NCBI GenBank assembly: GCA_944470555.2
Contig: OX104127.1
Coordinates: 95,070,708-95,134,707, forward strand
Source: Heterobilharzia americana
Taxonomy: Eukaryota > Platyhelminthes > Trematoda > Strigeidida > Schistosomatidae
DNA: 64,000 nt
Direction: 5' to 3'
This document shows positions 47,484-60,854 of the stretch, in pieces. Below the pieces are notes generated by a model. That model made no database searches. It was not told the origin of the DNA and saw only the letters and a program-made list of their open reading frames with translations. Every line of letters begins with the position of its first letter. The first letter of the stretch is position 1. Both the position numbers and the translations under genes were made by a program.

Positions 47484-49775
47484 AGATTATTATTATTTGT
47501 TATATGGGTTCCTAGTGGAACTTATGGCTTCAATAGCATGTCTCCATTTCACTCTCTTATATGCAATCTGTTTCACCTGTCCCCACGACTACCCAGAAGA
47601 TTCCATTTATTCTTCTCACAATCTCTTCAATGTAACACTCGGACGTCTCACTCGCTGTTTGCCATCCGGGTTCCACTCAGAGGCCTGTTCTGGAGCATGA
47701 TTTCCCCAATCGGTCTTCTCAGTGTATCTCCACTTTCTTCTGCACAAATACTGAGCGACGGGTTCCCGGCTGGTTTGTTGTAGGCCACACTGAGTTCCTT
47801 CTTGCTTATTCTTTCTGGCCACCTGATCTGGTTATCAGTATCAAGTGTGGGCAGACGGTAGATCTTGATGAGTGTCTGTACCGTGTTGGAAATGCTTTTC
47901 GTAACGCGCCACGTGTCTCTCAACCACCACACAGAAGCATTGACTTGACTGAATTAGTGTTAAAAATGCGGATGTTGTTCACACTTTATGCTCAGTGCAG
48001 TGCAGTGCAGTGCAGCTCAGTGCAGTTCAGTAGATCTCCACACTGACTTCAGATTAGTGAGGACCTGTCTTGCTGTCTTCCTGATCCTGGCTTTGACGTC
48101 CTCGTCTGTGCCGTCACCTGTGGTTGAAAGGATGCTGCCTTGCCTGCCTAAGCAGGTAGGTGGAACTGGCTTCTTCATTTAGGTTTCTCCCTCCCCCCCC
48201 ACCCAACCAATGGTGATTGGTGCTTGTTGGTGCTGTTGTTGGTTGGCAGTCTTCATCACCTCTGTCTTCTACACATTCACGTTCACATGAAGTCGCGTCT
48301 TCGCCGCCTCACCTCTTCTCTCAACTTGTTGGTTTTCGCCTGTAGATCTTCGAGTTTGTGCGACAAGACATTAGACATAAATCCTCGTCGGTGGCGAAAT
48401 CCACATCTTCTAGGGTATTTTCATCGGTCCAGTCAGCATATGCTTCTCCTCTTGCTCCTCACAGTTGTCTCTTGCATGATCCACTCCACTCCAATCCAGT
48501 CAATTTCACTCCACTCCACTCCACTTCAGTCCAGTGGACCACAGTCGGGAAGGCCATCGCTGATAGTAGGTGGCAACGTTGTCTTACTCCTGTCTGTCTT
48601 CACACCAAAGGCATCACTGAGTTTTCCATCATGAATCACTTGGCATGTATCCTCATCCATCATAAAGCATAGCATAAAGCTGCTGTTGAATGAGGTTGAT
48701 GACGGTGTGTGGCACTGAGACTGTGGTGTTGAGGCAGCTGCCTGCCAAATCGCTTTTCGGTCGACGCTATCGAAGGCCTATACAAAATCAATGAAGTTGA
48801 GGTTGAATTGAGTTGACTGCCATTTATGCTCTGTTTTATGATGATATTAAGGGTTGCAATTCGATCCCCACATGATGTATTTTTCCTAAAGCCTGCCAGC
48901 CAACCAACCAACCTGTTTCTTTCGTAATTTCGAATCCAGTGCATATTTTAATCTCTTCAGGATGATGTGGGTTAATATTTATCTGCCTTCTTGTGTCCAG
49001 TAGGCTGACTGCGACTCCATCTTCACTTTCTTCACATTGAGATGAAGTCGGTCTGACTTTTAGTAAGTCCCGGTGTCTGGTCAAATCCATGTCGCTTTGT
49101 GAATATCCTTTTGTTTGTACACACTACCTCCAATCACCAAGTCATTGAATGCGCTGACGTCTACAAACAGTTCTCCAATCTCATTCCTCTTTTCATTGAG
49201 TCCCGGCTCCATGACCCATGATTAGTTCTTTTCCTGTCTTGTCCGCTCCCAGTTTGACATTTATGTCACCAAACCGATTAGAATGGATTTTGAGGTCGCC
49301 GTAGCTAACTGGGGTCTTGTTTATTACTGAATGCAGTTGTGTACAGAATTCCTCCTTCTTCTTTCCATCTGCATTATTTGTAGATGCTCAGCGTAGCATT
49401 TCATGATTGTGACTTTTCTTCCTTCTGATTTAAATCTTGCTGTCATGATCCTGATCATGCAGGAGTAGATTGACTCGCATTGCATGAGAGAGAGACTTTT
49501 TGATGCCCTTGAGGACATCATTGTAACGACTCGAAAACTCAGTATGCTGTGTTCGTGGTTGTCGTCTTGGTGACAACATCGAAGTAGATTATTGACTCTC
49601 GAGTTGACAGTTCGGAAAGTTCACTTCCATTTTATCTGCTCTCGCAGATTCTTAGCCTGGCACTTCTATGCCATATCTTCTCATCTCTTTTGCAATCTTG
49701 GCAGCCTTGCTATCCAGCTTCAAACAGTGTGCGGATATTCCATGTCCCTATGCTTACTTTTAGTTTTCATCGAGT
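47484..49775 (-). mobile_element. RTE (SR2-like) retrotransposon, internally deleted, minus strand
   Basis: GC-richer than its surroundings. Minus-strand order starts with the endonuclease N-terminus (GTWNIRTLFEA-like, 49765-49720). INSRI-type SIYSCMIRIMTARFKSEGRK follows (49470-49410), then GDINVKLGADKTGKELIMG (49277-49221, matching GDFNAKIG). RT palm entry is AGFRKNTSCGDRIATLNIII (48911-48850), and a damaged YADD/FADD box is DVDFATDEDL (48405-48376). The C-terminal WRYTEKTDWG...WNPDGKQRVRRPS (47745-47655) is followed by ISSTRNPYNK and a (TAA)n tail at 47500-47485. About 300 residues between endonuclease and RT core are missing, and frames shift. Known of the family: an intact RTE ORF is about 3 kb. 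Confidence 0.75.
47990..48531. repeat. Short tandem expansions inside the RTE
   Basis: Two pentamer-like arrays interrupt the RTE: CAGTG units at 47990-48030 and CCACT units at 48479-48531. There is also a C run at 48187-48199. These are not part of the RTE protein pattern and account for some of the frame disruption. Confidence 0.7.
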
Positions 49776-50215
49776 GAAGAGAAGTCATATCACTCAATTG
49801 GTTTCTTGAAGGCTTTCATTAACTGGTGTCATTTAGTCTCTCCAATTCCAGCGAAGAATAGGTTTATTTTTATTTTTTATATTTCGTCTGTGCTTTGAAG
49901 TCTTTTTAGCGATTGGATTTGATTTACGGGGTAGTGTTCCTAGCCCTATGCCCAACCTTTACTCTTTATCAGGGCATACGACCGGCTAGTAAATTAGTGA
50001 ACTAGTAAACTAAGCGACATTATTGAACTGTTGGTCCATAGCATGTTTTTCAAAAGTACAATGGCCAAAGAAATAGCGTTGAATTCAACTCTCCCTAGGC
50101 CTCTTGCGGTTTGTGGTAGAGCATCATTTGAGATGCATACGCCGCGTTTTGCACATCAGGTTATCTACTGCCGTCACTTTTATATATTTTCTTTATATGC
50201 ATACCTCTGTAGATC
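49776..50215. other. No recognised feature
   Basis: Spacer between the RTE and PLE-B; an ORF crossing into PLE-B from 50031 begins here by chance. Confidence 0.4.
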
Positions 50216-50885
50216 TTGTGTTGTCGTAGAAAGGAGTTCACAGCCTCCGTTGTGTTACCTTATAAAGAAGGTTCATCAGAAACTTTACATAAGATTCTCA
50301 AGAAACCCGGAATTAGGGTGGCATTTAAACCTACAAACTCACTCAGAGATAAGCTTTATCAGCCTACGGATCCGACAGAACCAATTGAGCAAAATAATCT
50401 GTTCTATCAGATTTCATGTAATTACTGTTGAGGTTAAGTACATACGTCAGACTAGCCAGTCGGGGTCAGTTAGTATAGCCGAACATAGGAATTTAGCTGA
50501 ATACAGAATGACAGACCTGAATAAGATCAATAATCTAGGAAGTAACTAGGCTATTGCATTGTATATATTCACACACAACCACACAATAGAGTGGGACAAA
50601 GCCACTGTACTTAAGTCCAATAAAACTAGGTGGAGAGATTGAATCTCTGTTCATCGAATCAACAGCCAGCATATGTAATAGAAATGACGCATTACCTATA
50701 CCACAGATACGGAGGATTTTACTATCAATAAAAGCAAAGCATATGAGGTGACGTAACGAAGACAATCAATGTCGGAAGTAGTGTGATTACATTGATGTGA
50801 TTATGAGCAATAATTTATTATGGAGACATCATCAAGTAAATAATACTATATTACTGTGTGTTATAAATCGAATAAACAAATCTAA
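50216..50885 (+). mobile_element. Penelope-like element family B, GIY-YIG end and 3' region
   Basis: Two frames in series encode the PLE-B C-terminus: ETLHKILKKPGIRVAFKPTN and NNLFYQISCNYC (50275-50428) and then, one shift later, EVKYIRQTSQSGSVSIAEHR (50431-50490), LNKINN (50518-50535). After a TAG come AIALYIFTHNHTIEWDKAT (50551-50607) and KSNKTRWRD. NYC...EVKYIRQT is the GIY-YIG core, with the usual G of YIGQT changed to R. The 3' part (50700-50885) is a diverged version of 25293-25496. No RT. Confidence 0.7.
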
Positions 50886-53800
50886 TAAGGATAGTCTTGG
50901 ATGTTTAATAAAAAAACGAACCTAATTTTATGTTTTTAGGTTCCCTAATATGAGTCAACATATAGTCAACATAATTGCACTGCAATATAGGGTGTGTTTC
51001 TTTCGTGAAAGCGAGAGTAAGTGTAAAAGATGTTTCGATATCACAAAGATTTTCTTAACTTCTATGCTTTTCTTAGATCACTTTATACACCATAGGTATA
51101 ACTGGTAGTCAAATGGGGGTTAAACAGAGTGAAATAAGATCCACTGTCTAACAAGTGAACTACAAGCTAATTCAACTCTGACTTCAATAAGTAATTTGCT
51201 TATATACCTGTTTATATGTGTGAATCGGTCATTCTTGGAATTATGATGCAACATATCATGGTACCCAAATTTTACTGCTACATTAGTGCTGTGAGTTAAG
51301 GATTCGTAGACGAATATAGTTTTGGTAAAGTTTCACGTAAGAAATGTTCCTTGATAATAATAGGTCTTCGTAATGCAATGAAAGTCTGTTGCTGACATGA
51401 ACTAGGCGATCTATAAACATGTTATGGCGTAGACAACAAGCAATCGGCGTCGCTGTGGTTAGAGTATCCATCTTCATTTTGACATTTTGTTAGTAAAACT
51501 CTTGTATGTATAAAATGCTTCCGATAAAGTCATTTGTCATTTTCATGATATTTCGTATTTGCGTACAATTTGAGATGACTTTTTCCGTTCAACACACACG
51601 TATATATAGTTGTTTTGCATGGAGACGTTAAATACTCTTATGACATATTTGTAGTTAAAAATATCCCCGAGTGAAATACTGTTGAATAAATAATGAAGTG
51701 TCTCCAGGATTTTCACTCATTTAATATATTTAGTCGAGAAGAGAATATAGGTGACGAAAATCTCTGTTACTCAACATATATTTTGGGTAATATCTCGTAC
51801 TTTATGTTTTGATCATGACACGCTTCAGTTTCAGTGGAAAAAACATACATAAAGGTATCATATTATATTATAAAGAAGAAAACGGGCACTAAGGCAAAAG
51901 AAACATACTTTGTATTTTAAATATATCTGACGGTGTTACCGTACTTCTATATTGTAGTGCGCCAAACTAATGTTTGATTTTGACATATGAATTGACAACA
52001 GTTTCAGATGATTAAAACATATGAAACTACATCATTCATTTCATGAAATTTGTGAATGATTTATATTTCCAGAAAGCATGATTCTGTGGTAAATGTGGAG
52101 CTCACTAATTGTTTCAAACCACTCATTACATGTTATATTCTTCAAATTGCTGCGTATATGAATAACAACTGGTCAAAGTGAATTTATTTCTTGTCAATTT
52201 TCAGTGCCAAAATAGGTGATGGTTAGCATCACTGAGTTATATTTTGATGAGCTTACAAATAAAACTAACTAGTAACTGGCTTAAACACGCTTGAGTTGGT
52301 GAAAGCAAAGACAGATACAAATTCATCAAAACCTTGAAAGGATTTTGACATTTCTGCTGTCATTAGTATTCAAATGCAAAATCAGGTAGTTATTGCACCT
52401 TAATCAAAACGGCACATAGAACAAGTAAAGTAAATTAGATGAGATGAGACAAGTGACTACTAATAATAACACGTTTAGACGGGTATAGTGTTGGTTAAAA
52501 TGGAGCGGACATTTTGTAAAGAAGAGATAAATTCGTTAAAACCTAAGCAAAGAGATCAGGCTTAACGAAAAGTAGCAATCTTAAATTTAGCAAAGAAAGA
52601 AAAATTATCAGATAATCATTGAAGACCTGTTAGCATAAAAAATACCAACAAGTTTTCTTATACCATTGCTTTATGGATTACTGAGTATACATGAAGATGG
52701 CTTTATCCATCCAATCAGATGTGAACACGTACAAATCGGACTGTGAACAGATTTCAAAATAGGTAAGATAAATTGTAGAAGTCATCAAAAGACATAAAAA
52801 TTTCCACTCTCTCCTCGATACCTTTGAATTTGTTTATTACTTAAAGGATTTAATTATTTTTTTAATGAACTGCTGATATCTCTTCATGTGAAAACATTTT
52901 TACTAGTGCTCCCTTTATGAAGGTTATTTCCTTTTTATGCAAACGACGAAAGCTACAGGTTACAAGATATAAATATTATAACATGCTTTCAGAGTTCATT
53001 ACTAGTAGACTGTGTCATGGCAAGTCTGAAAAACTGTCATTAACAAAAACAACCAATAGTTCTTTACCATTTTTAAAAGTATGTTTATGATATTTATATT
53101 ATCTGTGTTGACAAATGTTACTCGAATCATGTAATGCATATATCCAGTGGTAAGAAACTTCACTCTTCAAGTCGGATGAGGATCTAAAATCTCCGTGTTT
53201 CTGTTATAATTGGAAAGGAATACAAATGAAACGACAGAAACGTCGAATAAGAGAATTTTTGCATGGAATTAACGACAGACAAAATTCTTCACTCAGACGT
53301 TTATCATTTACAAAAGAAACTTAATTATATGTCCTGCAGTGTGGTATGTGCAACGTAGTTCCAGACCGTATGAACAAAAACAGAACATCACTCTTTGTAA
53401 GAATCCCAATGGCAAATGGATATCCACCTCATTTGGTCAACAAAATATTAGGTCAGATATACACAGAATACACTACTTTGGTGTAGTAGGAATTGTGGTG
53501 CACACTTTTGAACTTGATGGTGATTGAGTTACTGACACTCTAAAGAGGAATTCAGAATGGTTACGATCAACGTTCTAAACATCAAAGCTGGTAATATTGT
53601 TCACTGGCTCTTTTCTAGTTTCTAGCGAGTGAAAGGCAATGTTGGCACCTCTGACCACCTCTATCTATGCATATTCATTCATTTATTTCTCTTGGTTTGT
53701 GAATATTAGTCGTTCTTTGAGGGTTCTTTACAGAGAAACTCATGAACACTATCCCGCATGGTTTCGACAAAACGATGGCGTGTCCATAAAGAATGAAATG

Positions 53801-56800
53801 AAAAAACAATCTGCCGATGCTTTTCACATAATCTCAGTGACATTTCCCTTTGAATTTTTCAACAGATCGAGAGTCAGCTTACAAGAAACCGTATGTGTTC
53901 ATCTCTTTTACAATACCAAAGCGTTGACTATTTACACAGAAAATCCATGCTTTTGAATACTAAAGGACTATTGAAAACTAGCTTCCTTTCATGGTTTAAA
54001 TTTTTGACATCTCAAGCCTTTTCATCATTTTCTCAATCCGTTCTGTTTAATTCCAGTGTAATAGCAAATCTTGTTTTTTCCGATTCCATCTTAGTAACGA
54101 TGAATTCTCGTGGAATTCAACTATCCTAAGCAATCCATTGTCAAAATTATAAATCTTTATCCAGTCCATCTTGAACTGTAATTTTCGCTGGCTATCGTAA
54201 TCAGAATTTTGTTTATTCGGTTCGTCATCAGTTATTCTGTTTGTTGCCATCTTCTCTGAATTAAAAAGAAACAGATTGCTGTAATCGGCAGATCCCAGTT
54301 ATTGTTTTTTAGAATAACAGAATTCAACACTACCACGCTGCCTGAGTTCTATTTTCCTACTGATTAAATATCTCAAACAGTAACCATTTTCAAAGCCTGT
54401 AGAATATAGTGTCTGAAGTGAGCTTGTACACCAAGCTACTCTTTGCTTTCTTATATATTTCCTCGGGGATTTTTCATATATATACGTCATAGCCTTTTAC
54501 TCATGCTTACAATGTGACCAGTGATTACAAATACATGCACATACATATACATGCTGACTGTGATATGATGTTGTAGCATCCAAAACCACGACACACAAAC
54601 GGAGTATTCAAAGAAGCTAGAAAGTATACCAGTAAGCTAAGAGAAGCTTATCGTTGAATTGCTATGAAATGCTTAGTTATCCACAAAATAGGTGACACCA
54701 AATAAGGCTCATAAACGTTTAATGTGCACATTGACAAAATTACTCCAAATTAGCCGAATCACAGAAACTGACTTCTTATTTTTGGGCTAACATCTGAGTG
54801 ATTTATAACCGCCAGAAAGAGAAAATTCGTTTGCTACAATGAACAACATTCTTATCAAAAGAAACAGTCGGTTGATTATGACATACTGAATGAGAGAATA
54901 GTTTTAAATAAGGAAATCGACGCAGATCACTTTCTGAAAGAGATTATCAACTTCGTTTTGTAATACAGCTGTTAAATACTATCCACTGGTCATTCACCAT
55001 TGAAAGACTATGTTAGTTAGTAATTGAATTCTTCCCTCACACAGTTTACAAATACCTCTTAAATATGCGGGCTTCATTGGTTCACTACCTCTGATTTTCG
55101 TTGACAGCAGCTTTTTCAACGAATGTATTTGCATCACTGCGATTGAAGTTGCTTTAGAAATCGTACATGAACAATTGCAGAAGTGAACCTCTTTTATGGT
55201 AATATAACATCCGTCGGGAAAGCGAAAGACAATGTATAGCCTTTCAGATTGCCAATGCCACTAAAAAAATCAGGAGGTTTGCGCTTTAATGATTTTTTGC
55301 AATGGTCACACCTTTTCTTAGTGAACTACAACTGAAGAGATATGTGTTAGCTCAATATTTGTTTTAAATTTTCAGAAACAGGGAAGACGTTAGTGCTCCC
55401 TTAAATTTGTGATTGAATATTCAGTCACGCCGCTGTTCTCTTCAGTGCCAGAAAATTGTCGGACAGCCAAAATGTATAACTAAAAACTAGTTCCGGTTTC
55501 TTGTTAGGTGTTTTTTCATTCAACTTCGAGATTCTAGCCATGTGCAAAAACGTAGTCTAGATCCCAAATAAACTAATAAAAAGACAGCTGAACACTTAAA
55601 CAAACGATAGAAAGCTATTTCACATCATCAGTTTTAAAAATTGAAATGTTTCTATGAAGAGGCTATATATGAATTCTCTAAGACTGTTTCTGCACTGAAG
55701 TCAACGAGCAATTTATGTGAAGAAAAAAGTATACTTGAACAGCAGTTTGCTGGGTTCATCGACAGCCTAACTCATTCTGCTGGAGTATGTTGGAACTTTC
55801 GTTTTGATAAATTCTTTCATTCTTTGGCCCATTACGATCTTAACTTATCGCCTTGTGTTCTGATATCCATATTACCAACTGTGACATAGTTTTATGAAAC
55901 GATTTCTCATGCTGCGATATTTGTTTTTGTAACCGTACAATACTCAACTGTTTGATCGATCTTACTGCTTTACCAGTCTCTATATGGCGTTTAAATACCT
56001 TCAGATTTTAACTGGGATGATCTTTTGTGGCTGAAGTTTTGTCACCTGCTGGAGATATTGATATACCTTGGTTTGGTTAACTTAACACGTGATATTTCTT
56101 CTTCTGTGAAGCATATTTTCATTCTATCAAATACTTTAACAATATTTTGAATTTATTTCCATCTAATAAGTATTCCGCATGCAGATAGTGCTGAATTGAA
56201 GATCTCTTTCCCATCAGTCTTTAATTCCACGTTACTTTCTTGGAATACGATCAAGTGTACTCTTGTAGAAATACCACATATGCGAGTTTTGTTTAAAATC
56301 AGAAATGTAAACCGAAGGAAAGCAGATGAAACAGGAAAGAGTGATTTTTCAATATGGGGTGGTATGCTGCCTGAATTTCATTTCACAAACTAATTTAAAC
56401 TTATACTTCAAGATAATGAATATTTTTGTGAATCGACTGACAAAGTAGAAATAATTGGATTCGTCTTTTCATATAGTACTTCTGAGCATTAACCTTTCTT
56501 TCCTTGGTAGATGTTTTTGATTGATCAAAGCAAGCTGTTAATTGCTCACCAATTACCGTCACCTACTATTAATGAACGTTGATAACCATAACTTAAAATC
56601 GTTTGTTATAATTTTTTTCATCATTAGTTTGATAGTTCACTGAGTCAATCCAGATGATGACAGTTCGGTTGTGTTTGTACATGATTTGACTGTCACACTC
56701 GTTAGAAGTTGGCAATCATTGAACCTTCTTTCTCTTCTATGTCACTAACCATCGCGACAACAAATCCAAGAACAATGATTATCAGTTGATCAAACGGATC

Positions 56801-57204
56801 AGATTCTTTTAACCCATGACAACTCATACTAAACAGATTTGTTGATTTTCTTCTTCCTTTTTTTCGATCTAACTATGAGGTAATCCCCGCATTTTATTTT
56901 CATTCTAATACTGTTCAGTGTGTTTCTTAGCTTCCTGAAATAGTTACTGCATTTTCAAGGCGCTATTTTCTTAGTTTTAAAAGTAGGTTGGGTTTACAAT
57001 CAAGTCTTCTGTTTTGTGACTGGACTCTATCTAGTCAGTATCAAACACCAGGCTTGTAACTTTGTGTGTGAACCCTTTCTGAAAATAATTCAAAACTGAT
57101 GACTGAGATACTTACTATTTTCATTGAGGTGTGGATATGAAGCATGTTTATAGCTAGTGAAGTATAATGGAAACCAGAAGCCATAATAAAGTTCAATTTG
57201 GAGT
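50886..57204. other. Long stretch without recognised repeats; several exon-like ORFs
   Basis: Plus-strand stretches that look more protein-like than chance: 53639-53956 (105 codons; ETHEHYPAWFRQNDGVSIKN), 55641-55787 (EEAIYEFSKTVSALKSTSNL, ending at donor-like GGA|GTATGT) and 56182-56307 (acceptor-like CATGCAG, then AELKISFPSVFNSTLLSWNT, donor-like GTAAAC). All lie on one strand within 3 kb, but I recognise no protein and cannot join them into a gene. Confidence 0.25.
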
Positions 57205-57437
57205 TTTGTAGGGATTCACTGATTTCAGGTTGATACTTATAATGGACCCAGATTAGATGGAAGAACATAGAAAACCTAGCAGCATTGTACAGCTGTTTCG
57301 TTTCAGTGCGAAACTCCTTAGCGGTGCGCATTCATGACCCTTACCAGAGATCGAACCTAGGATCATCAGGTTCCGTGGCCTGCGCCTTACCGTTGTGCCA
57401 CTGGGTCAGAACCTATGGTCCACATTTCCTACTTCTG
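57205..57437 (-). mobile_element. tRNA-derived SINE with hammerhead remnant (minus copy)
   Basis: Minus strand from 57437: leader TTGACAGAAGTAGGAAATGT, TTCTGACCCAGTGGC, A-box region (complement of 57376-57401, CAGTGGCACAACGGTAAGGC), B box AGGTTCGATCT (complement of 57349-57359), hammerhead core, then body. The tRNA-like head is the clearest in the window. It stands head to head with the copy at 57441. Confidence 0.7.
57275..57331 (-). ncRNA. Hammerhead core, one invariant base changed
   Basis: Minus strand: CTAAGGA replaces CTGAGGA (invariant G5 to A). Stem II is a perfect 5-bp hairpin GTTTC-gcact-GAAAC, GAAAC is intact, then AGCT and a GTA cleavage triplet. Helix I keeps four of six pairs. 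Best-preserved fold here, but the G5 change should abolish catalysis. Confidence 0.6.
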
Positions 57438-57440
57438 TCA

Positions 57441-57585
57441 AGGGTGCGCTCTGATGAATTGTCCCATACTAGGACGAAACAGCTGTTCAATGCTCCCAGA
57501 TTTCCAATTTTTGTCCAACTGATGTCAGTGCATGCTGAATACCAAATTATAATCAAATTACTGAATTCTTATTGAATACTACTAC
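57441..57585 (+). mobile_element. Hammerhead SINE, 5'-truncated plus copy
   Basis: Begins at GGGTGCGCT directly beside the leader of the minus copy and carries the hammerhead core and body (CAATGCTCCCAGATTTCC ... CTGAATTCTTATT). Lacks the tRNA-like head. Forms an inverted SINE pair with 57205-57437. Confidence 0.65.
57443..57497 (+). ncRNA. Hammerhead core with perfect stem II but a 3-nt insertion
   Basis: CTGATGA at 57451-57457, then ATT, then GTCC-catacta-GGAC (57461-57475) and GAAAC (57476-57480), AGCT, cleavage triplet GTT. The three extra bases between the CTGATGA box and stem II would disturb the core, and helix I is poorly paired. Confidence 0.6.
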
Positions 57586-60500
57586 AAAATCGGATGGGAC
57601 GTACATGATTTGCAAGCGTTCTTTGTAACCGTAATTTTTCCCTTAAGGTCTTGTCTCAAAACCTTTTAGAGACTTCAGTGGTTTGAACACGCTATCTGAA
57701 AATAATTCTATAACTTCTATAAATAGCGCAAAATGGTTATGGAATTACTGGCTGGGATTTCTCGAAGACTGGTTGACTTGATAAACAATGAATTGTGTTG
57801 GACATCTAGGAAACAATCTTATGACTTCAGCATGCCATATAAGATGCTTTGCAGAACCAAATTCCTCATAAGCTGATGGGATGAATAGATTATTTATGTG
57901 CAAAAAACTTCGACAGACTGGAAACACGAGTTAGTTCGCTTGATGATAAGTTGGTGTGCATTATGAATTGTCAGGAAAAAAATCATAACACACTTTTTCG
58001 ATTATCAATCAGCCTTTTGTACCAGGGTTTCTAGTTGATGCCGGCAGTTTCAATGAAAAGCTGAGTTTAACCAGTGACGAAAGGAAAATTCAGTATTTTG
58101 TGGAACACGCTAATTCTTAGTAACTTTATGAGACCATATGCATGTTTTGATTAAACTTGAAACCTGCAGCAGTCATTGTGAACTAAGTGTTTTGAGCTCT
58201 TATTGTTTACTCAAATGGTACAAATCATTTTTATAATACATATTTCTTGGGTACATGACACTACTAGAAGTAGTATAAAACAGCTGCACAATTTCGTCAT
58301 ACAACTTGACATTACATAGAAGTGACCTCGGAACTATGAATTTCGCAGATATATACTTCTCTTGGCAACATTGTTTGATTACTGCTGGCTTATTTATGTG
58401 AGAAGACATTGATGCTAAAGCACTTCAGTGTATATGGATGTTCTCCTGTCCACCCTGACCAAAGATATGATGAAGAAAATTACCTTTAAGATATCGTTTC
58501 CACATAAATCCATAGAGCAGACCAACTGATTACGTGGGTGCTTCTTAAAATTCTTGCATAACTATCGAGGTACGGATACTCGTATGGAAACTGCACAAAA
58601 TCTCAAGCAATGTGTTTGTAAAACGCTGTCAGACCAATTTAACTCAAGTGGTTTACTTTGCCCGTTGAATAGGATATGCATGAGTTCATACTAAAAATAA
58701 AAATCACACAGTTATGGATGATAAAACTTACACACAGGTAGAAAGTGTGCATTCCAGGTGATATTGTTTTCAAGACTCCTTTTATATATGAAATTGAGAC
58801 TACAGTCATTCAAAACCTAGCGGAGATAACATATTGGATGTTAAAATAGTAAATACACGGATAATTTTAGAGTAAGATATATTGTCATGCAGTTTGGTGA
58901 TTACTTCCAGTCAACAAAAAGCGTTTCACTTTCATGGCACGCAAAATTACTGCCTGAAAAGTTTTACTGTTACTCTATACGTTGCGTGGCCGAAAATAAT
59001 TACTGAGATTGTTTTAACCCCACACAAATCGAATATATGCTAAATGGAGTAAAATAGACTTTCATGTGAGTTCTTAAAGAAGGTGAAAGCATAGTTTCTT
59101 GATAACACATCTCTCCTTACGAGCTGTAGCAATGCAGTATAAGAAACACTTGTACAATCCAGCTGTTTTGATGTATAAATAAACGTTCATCACATTCTGA
59201 ATAAAAGCTCTGTGTTTCACGTTTACATTTCATTGTAAAACGGTGGCAAGGAATGAAATCGATTTTGACGTGCAATGAACTGAAAATCTATACACCCTCC
59301 AACTAAGCAGCATTCGCTGAATTCATCATAGGCTAGAGAAACGTTTAATCGTCATACAAAACACAAAGAAAAAACTGAATTTCATAACAGTTGTACTAGT
59401 TTAGAAGAGAGTTTTGCACAACACCAACCGTTTCTGGTTTGTAAATCATGAAGCTCAATATTTTGACTGGATTATGGGCTTCGGTTAGGGAGGAAATAAT
59501 CGTAATGTGATCTAAAGTTTAAAGTTTGTCTGATGAACTACGAACTACTTTATGTTTACAAATGATTACTCACAATCATTAAGTCATGCGAGATTCGGAG
59601 GTGAAAGTCATATGCCGAAGACAAGAAGAAACTTGAAATACTTGTAAACGACAAACACTTATTGGTAATGTTAACTGTCTAGTGAAATAGAAATGTACGT
59701 ATTTCGTTGATGATATTTTGCAAGCTTTTTAAGTATGCACATGTTTTACTTATGCTTCTGATTACAGTGGACTGCTTGGTCTTAGGGCTATCTTATTTTG
59801 TCACTATTGCAAGTATTATTTATTATTCATGCATGCTTTATCTGCTAAGTAGGCTACAGTTTCAATAAAGGAAGCAGTAATTTTCAAAGTTAATACAACA
59901 AAAGGGTATTTTCCTATGTTTGTCACCAGATGATAACAGTGGTAAACTGTCTTCTTTTCCTTACACCAAAAATTGTAAATATGGCACTGAAGTCGCTGAA
60001 AATAGATCTGTTATCTTCTCTGTCTCTGATGAACTTTAGTTGTTAGTGTCAGCACTCACAAGATAGAATGTCAGTGCGACAGTGCAATGATGTGTGGCAT
60101 AATTTGTCTACTAGACCTAACATTCTTACTGGTGGACCACGGCTGTAATTGAAGAGTGTATCTTTCCTCTTTATATAGTCAATTATGCATTGCAGGTGTT
60201 TTCTTGACCTATAAAGACCTATAAAGGCTATCTCGAGAGGTCAACATCTTATCAATAAAACACTGAAAGCAACGAAGCAACCTTTGCACTGAAATATGGG
60301 ATTTTTGCGTTTGATTACGTGAAAGAGTCTTGTGTGTATGGTAATGTTTCTGGCATAAAGGATACACCTTGAAAATTATACATTTAATCTACTGTTCAGA
60401 GGAAACAGGTAGTAATAGATCCATGAAACTTGGTGTAAATGAACACATGCTATGTATGAAAAATCCACCACAGTATGAAGATGAAATAAAAAATTTGGAA

Positions 60501-60805
60501 ATGCCATCAGCAATAGGTATGCTTGCAATCGATAGTGGATGTATGATTGATCTTGATGATACAAAACTATCGAGAAAGGGTTTCCCTTAGTATACAGAAA
60601 TATCAACTTTCGAAACCCTACATATTTTGACAACATCAAATGGTATCGACAGAAAAGAAGGAATAGACTTGTCACCTATTTGGCAAACAAAATGCGATAT
60701 GAATATTATTAATGAAGTTTCTAATTGAAGCCTTAATAACAATGGAAATTACTGACAGTTTATGAATGAAAGTTGTTGTCATATGCAGAAAGATTGACAA
60801 AATCG
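57586..60805. other. No recognised element; one weak exon candidate
   Basis: 60404-60540 has an acceptor (TCTACTGTTCAG) and donor-like GTATGC or GTATGA, and encodes an acidic sequence (NPPQYEDEIKNLEMPSAIGM). Function unknown, may be chance. The remainder is featureless AT-rich DNA. Confidence 0.25.
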
Positions 60806-60852
60806 CCACTGAAGCCCTATGTTCCACTGGGAACTCAAGGGGAAACAATAAT
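60806..60852 (+). mobile_element. RTE 3' end fragment
   Basis: Only the last codons (ACTGAAGCCCTATGTTCCAC ... AACTCAAGGGGAAAC) and an AATAAT tail remain, abutting the pLTR of the older PLE-A copy. Mirrors the RTE tail at 63.2 kb on the other side. Confidence 0.65.
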
Positions 60853-60854
60853 AA

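Noticed and set aside
50031..50549. 172-codon ORF as a host gene
   Set aside because: Its C-terminal third is the PLE-B nuclease frame; the upstream part is open by chance, while the true PLE-B frame runs at 50216-50431 in another register.
57041..57575. Two 96-codon ORFs with similar C-termini
   Set aside because: Both are translations of the inverted hammerhead SINE pair.
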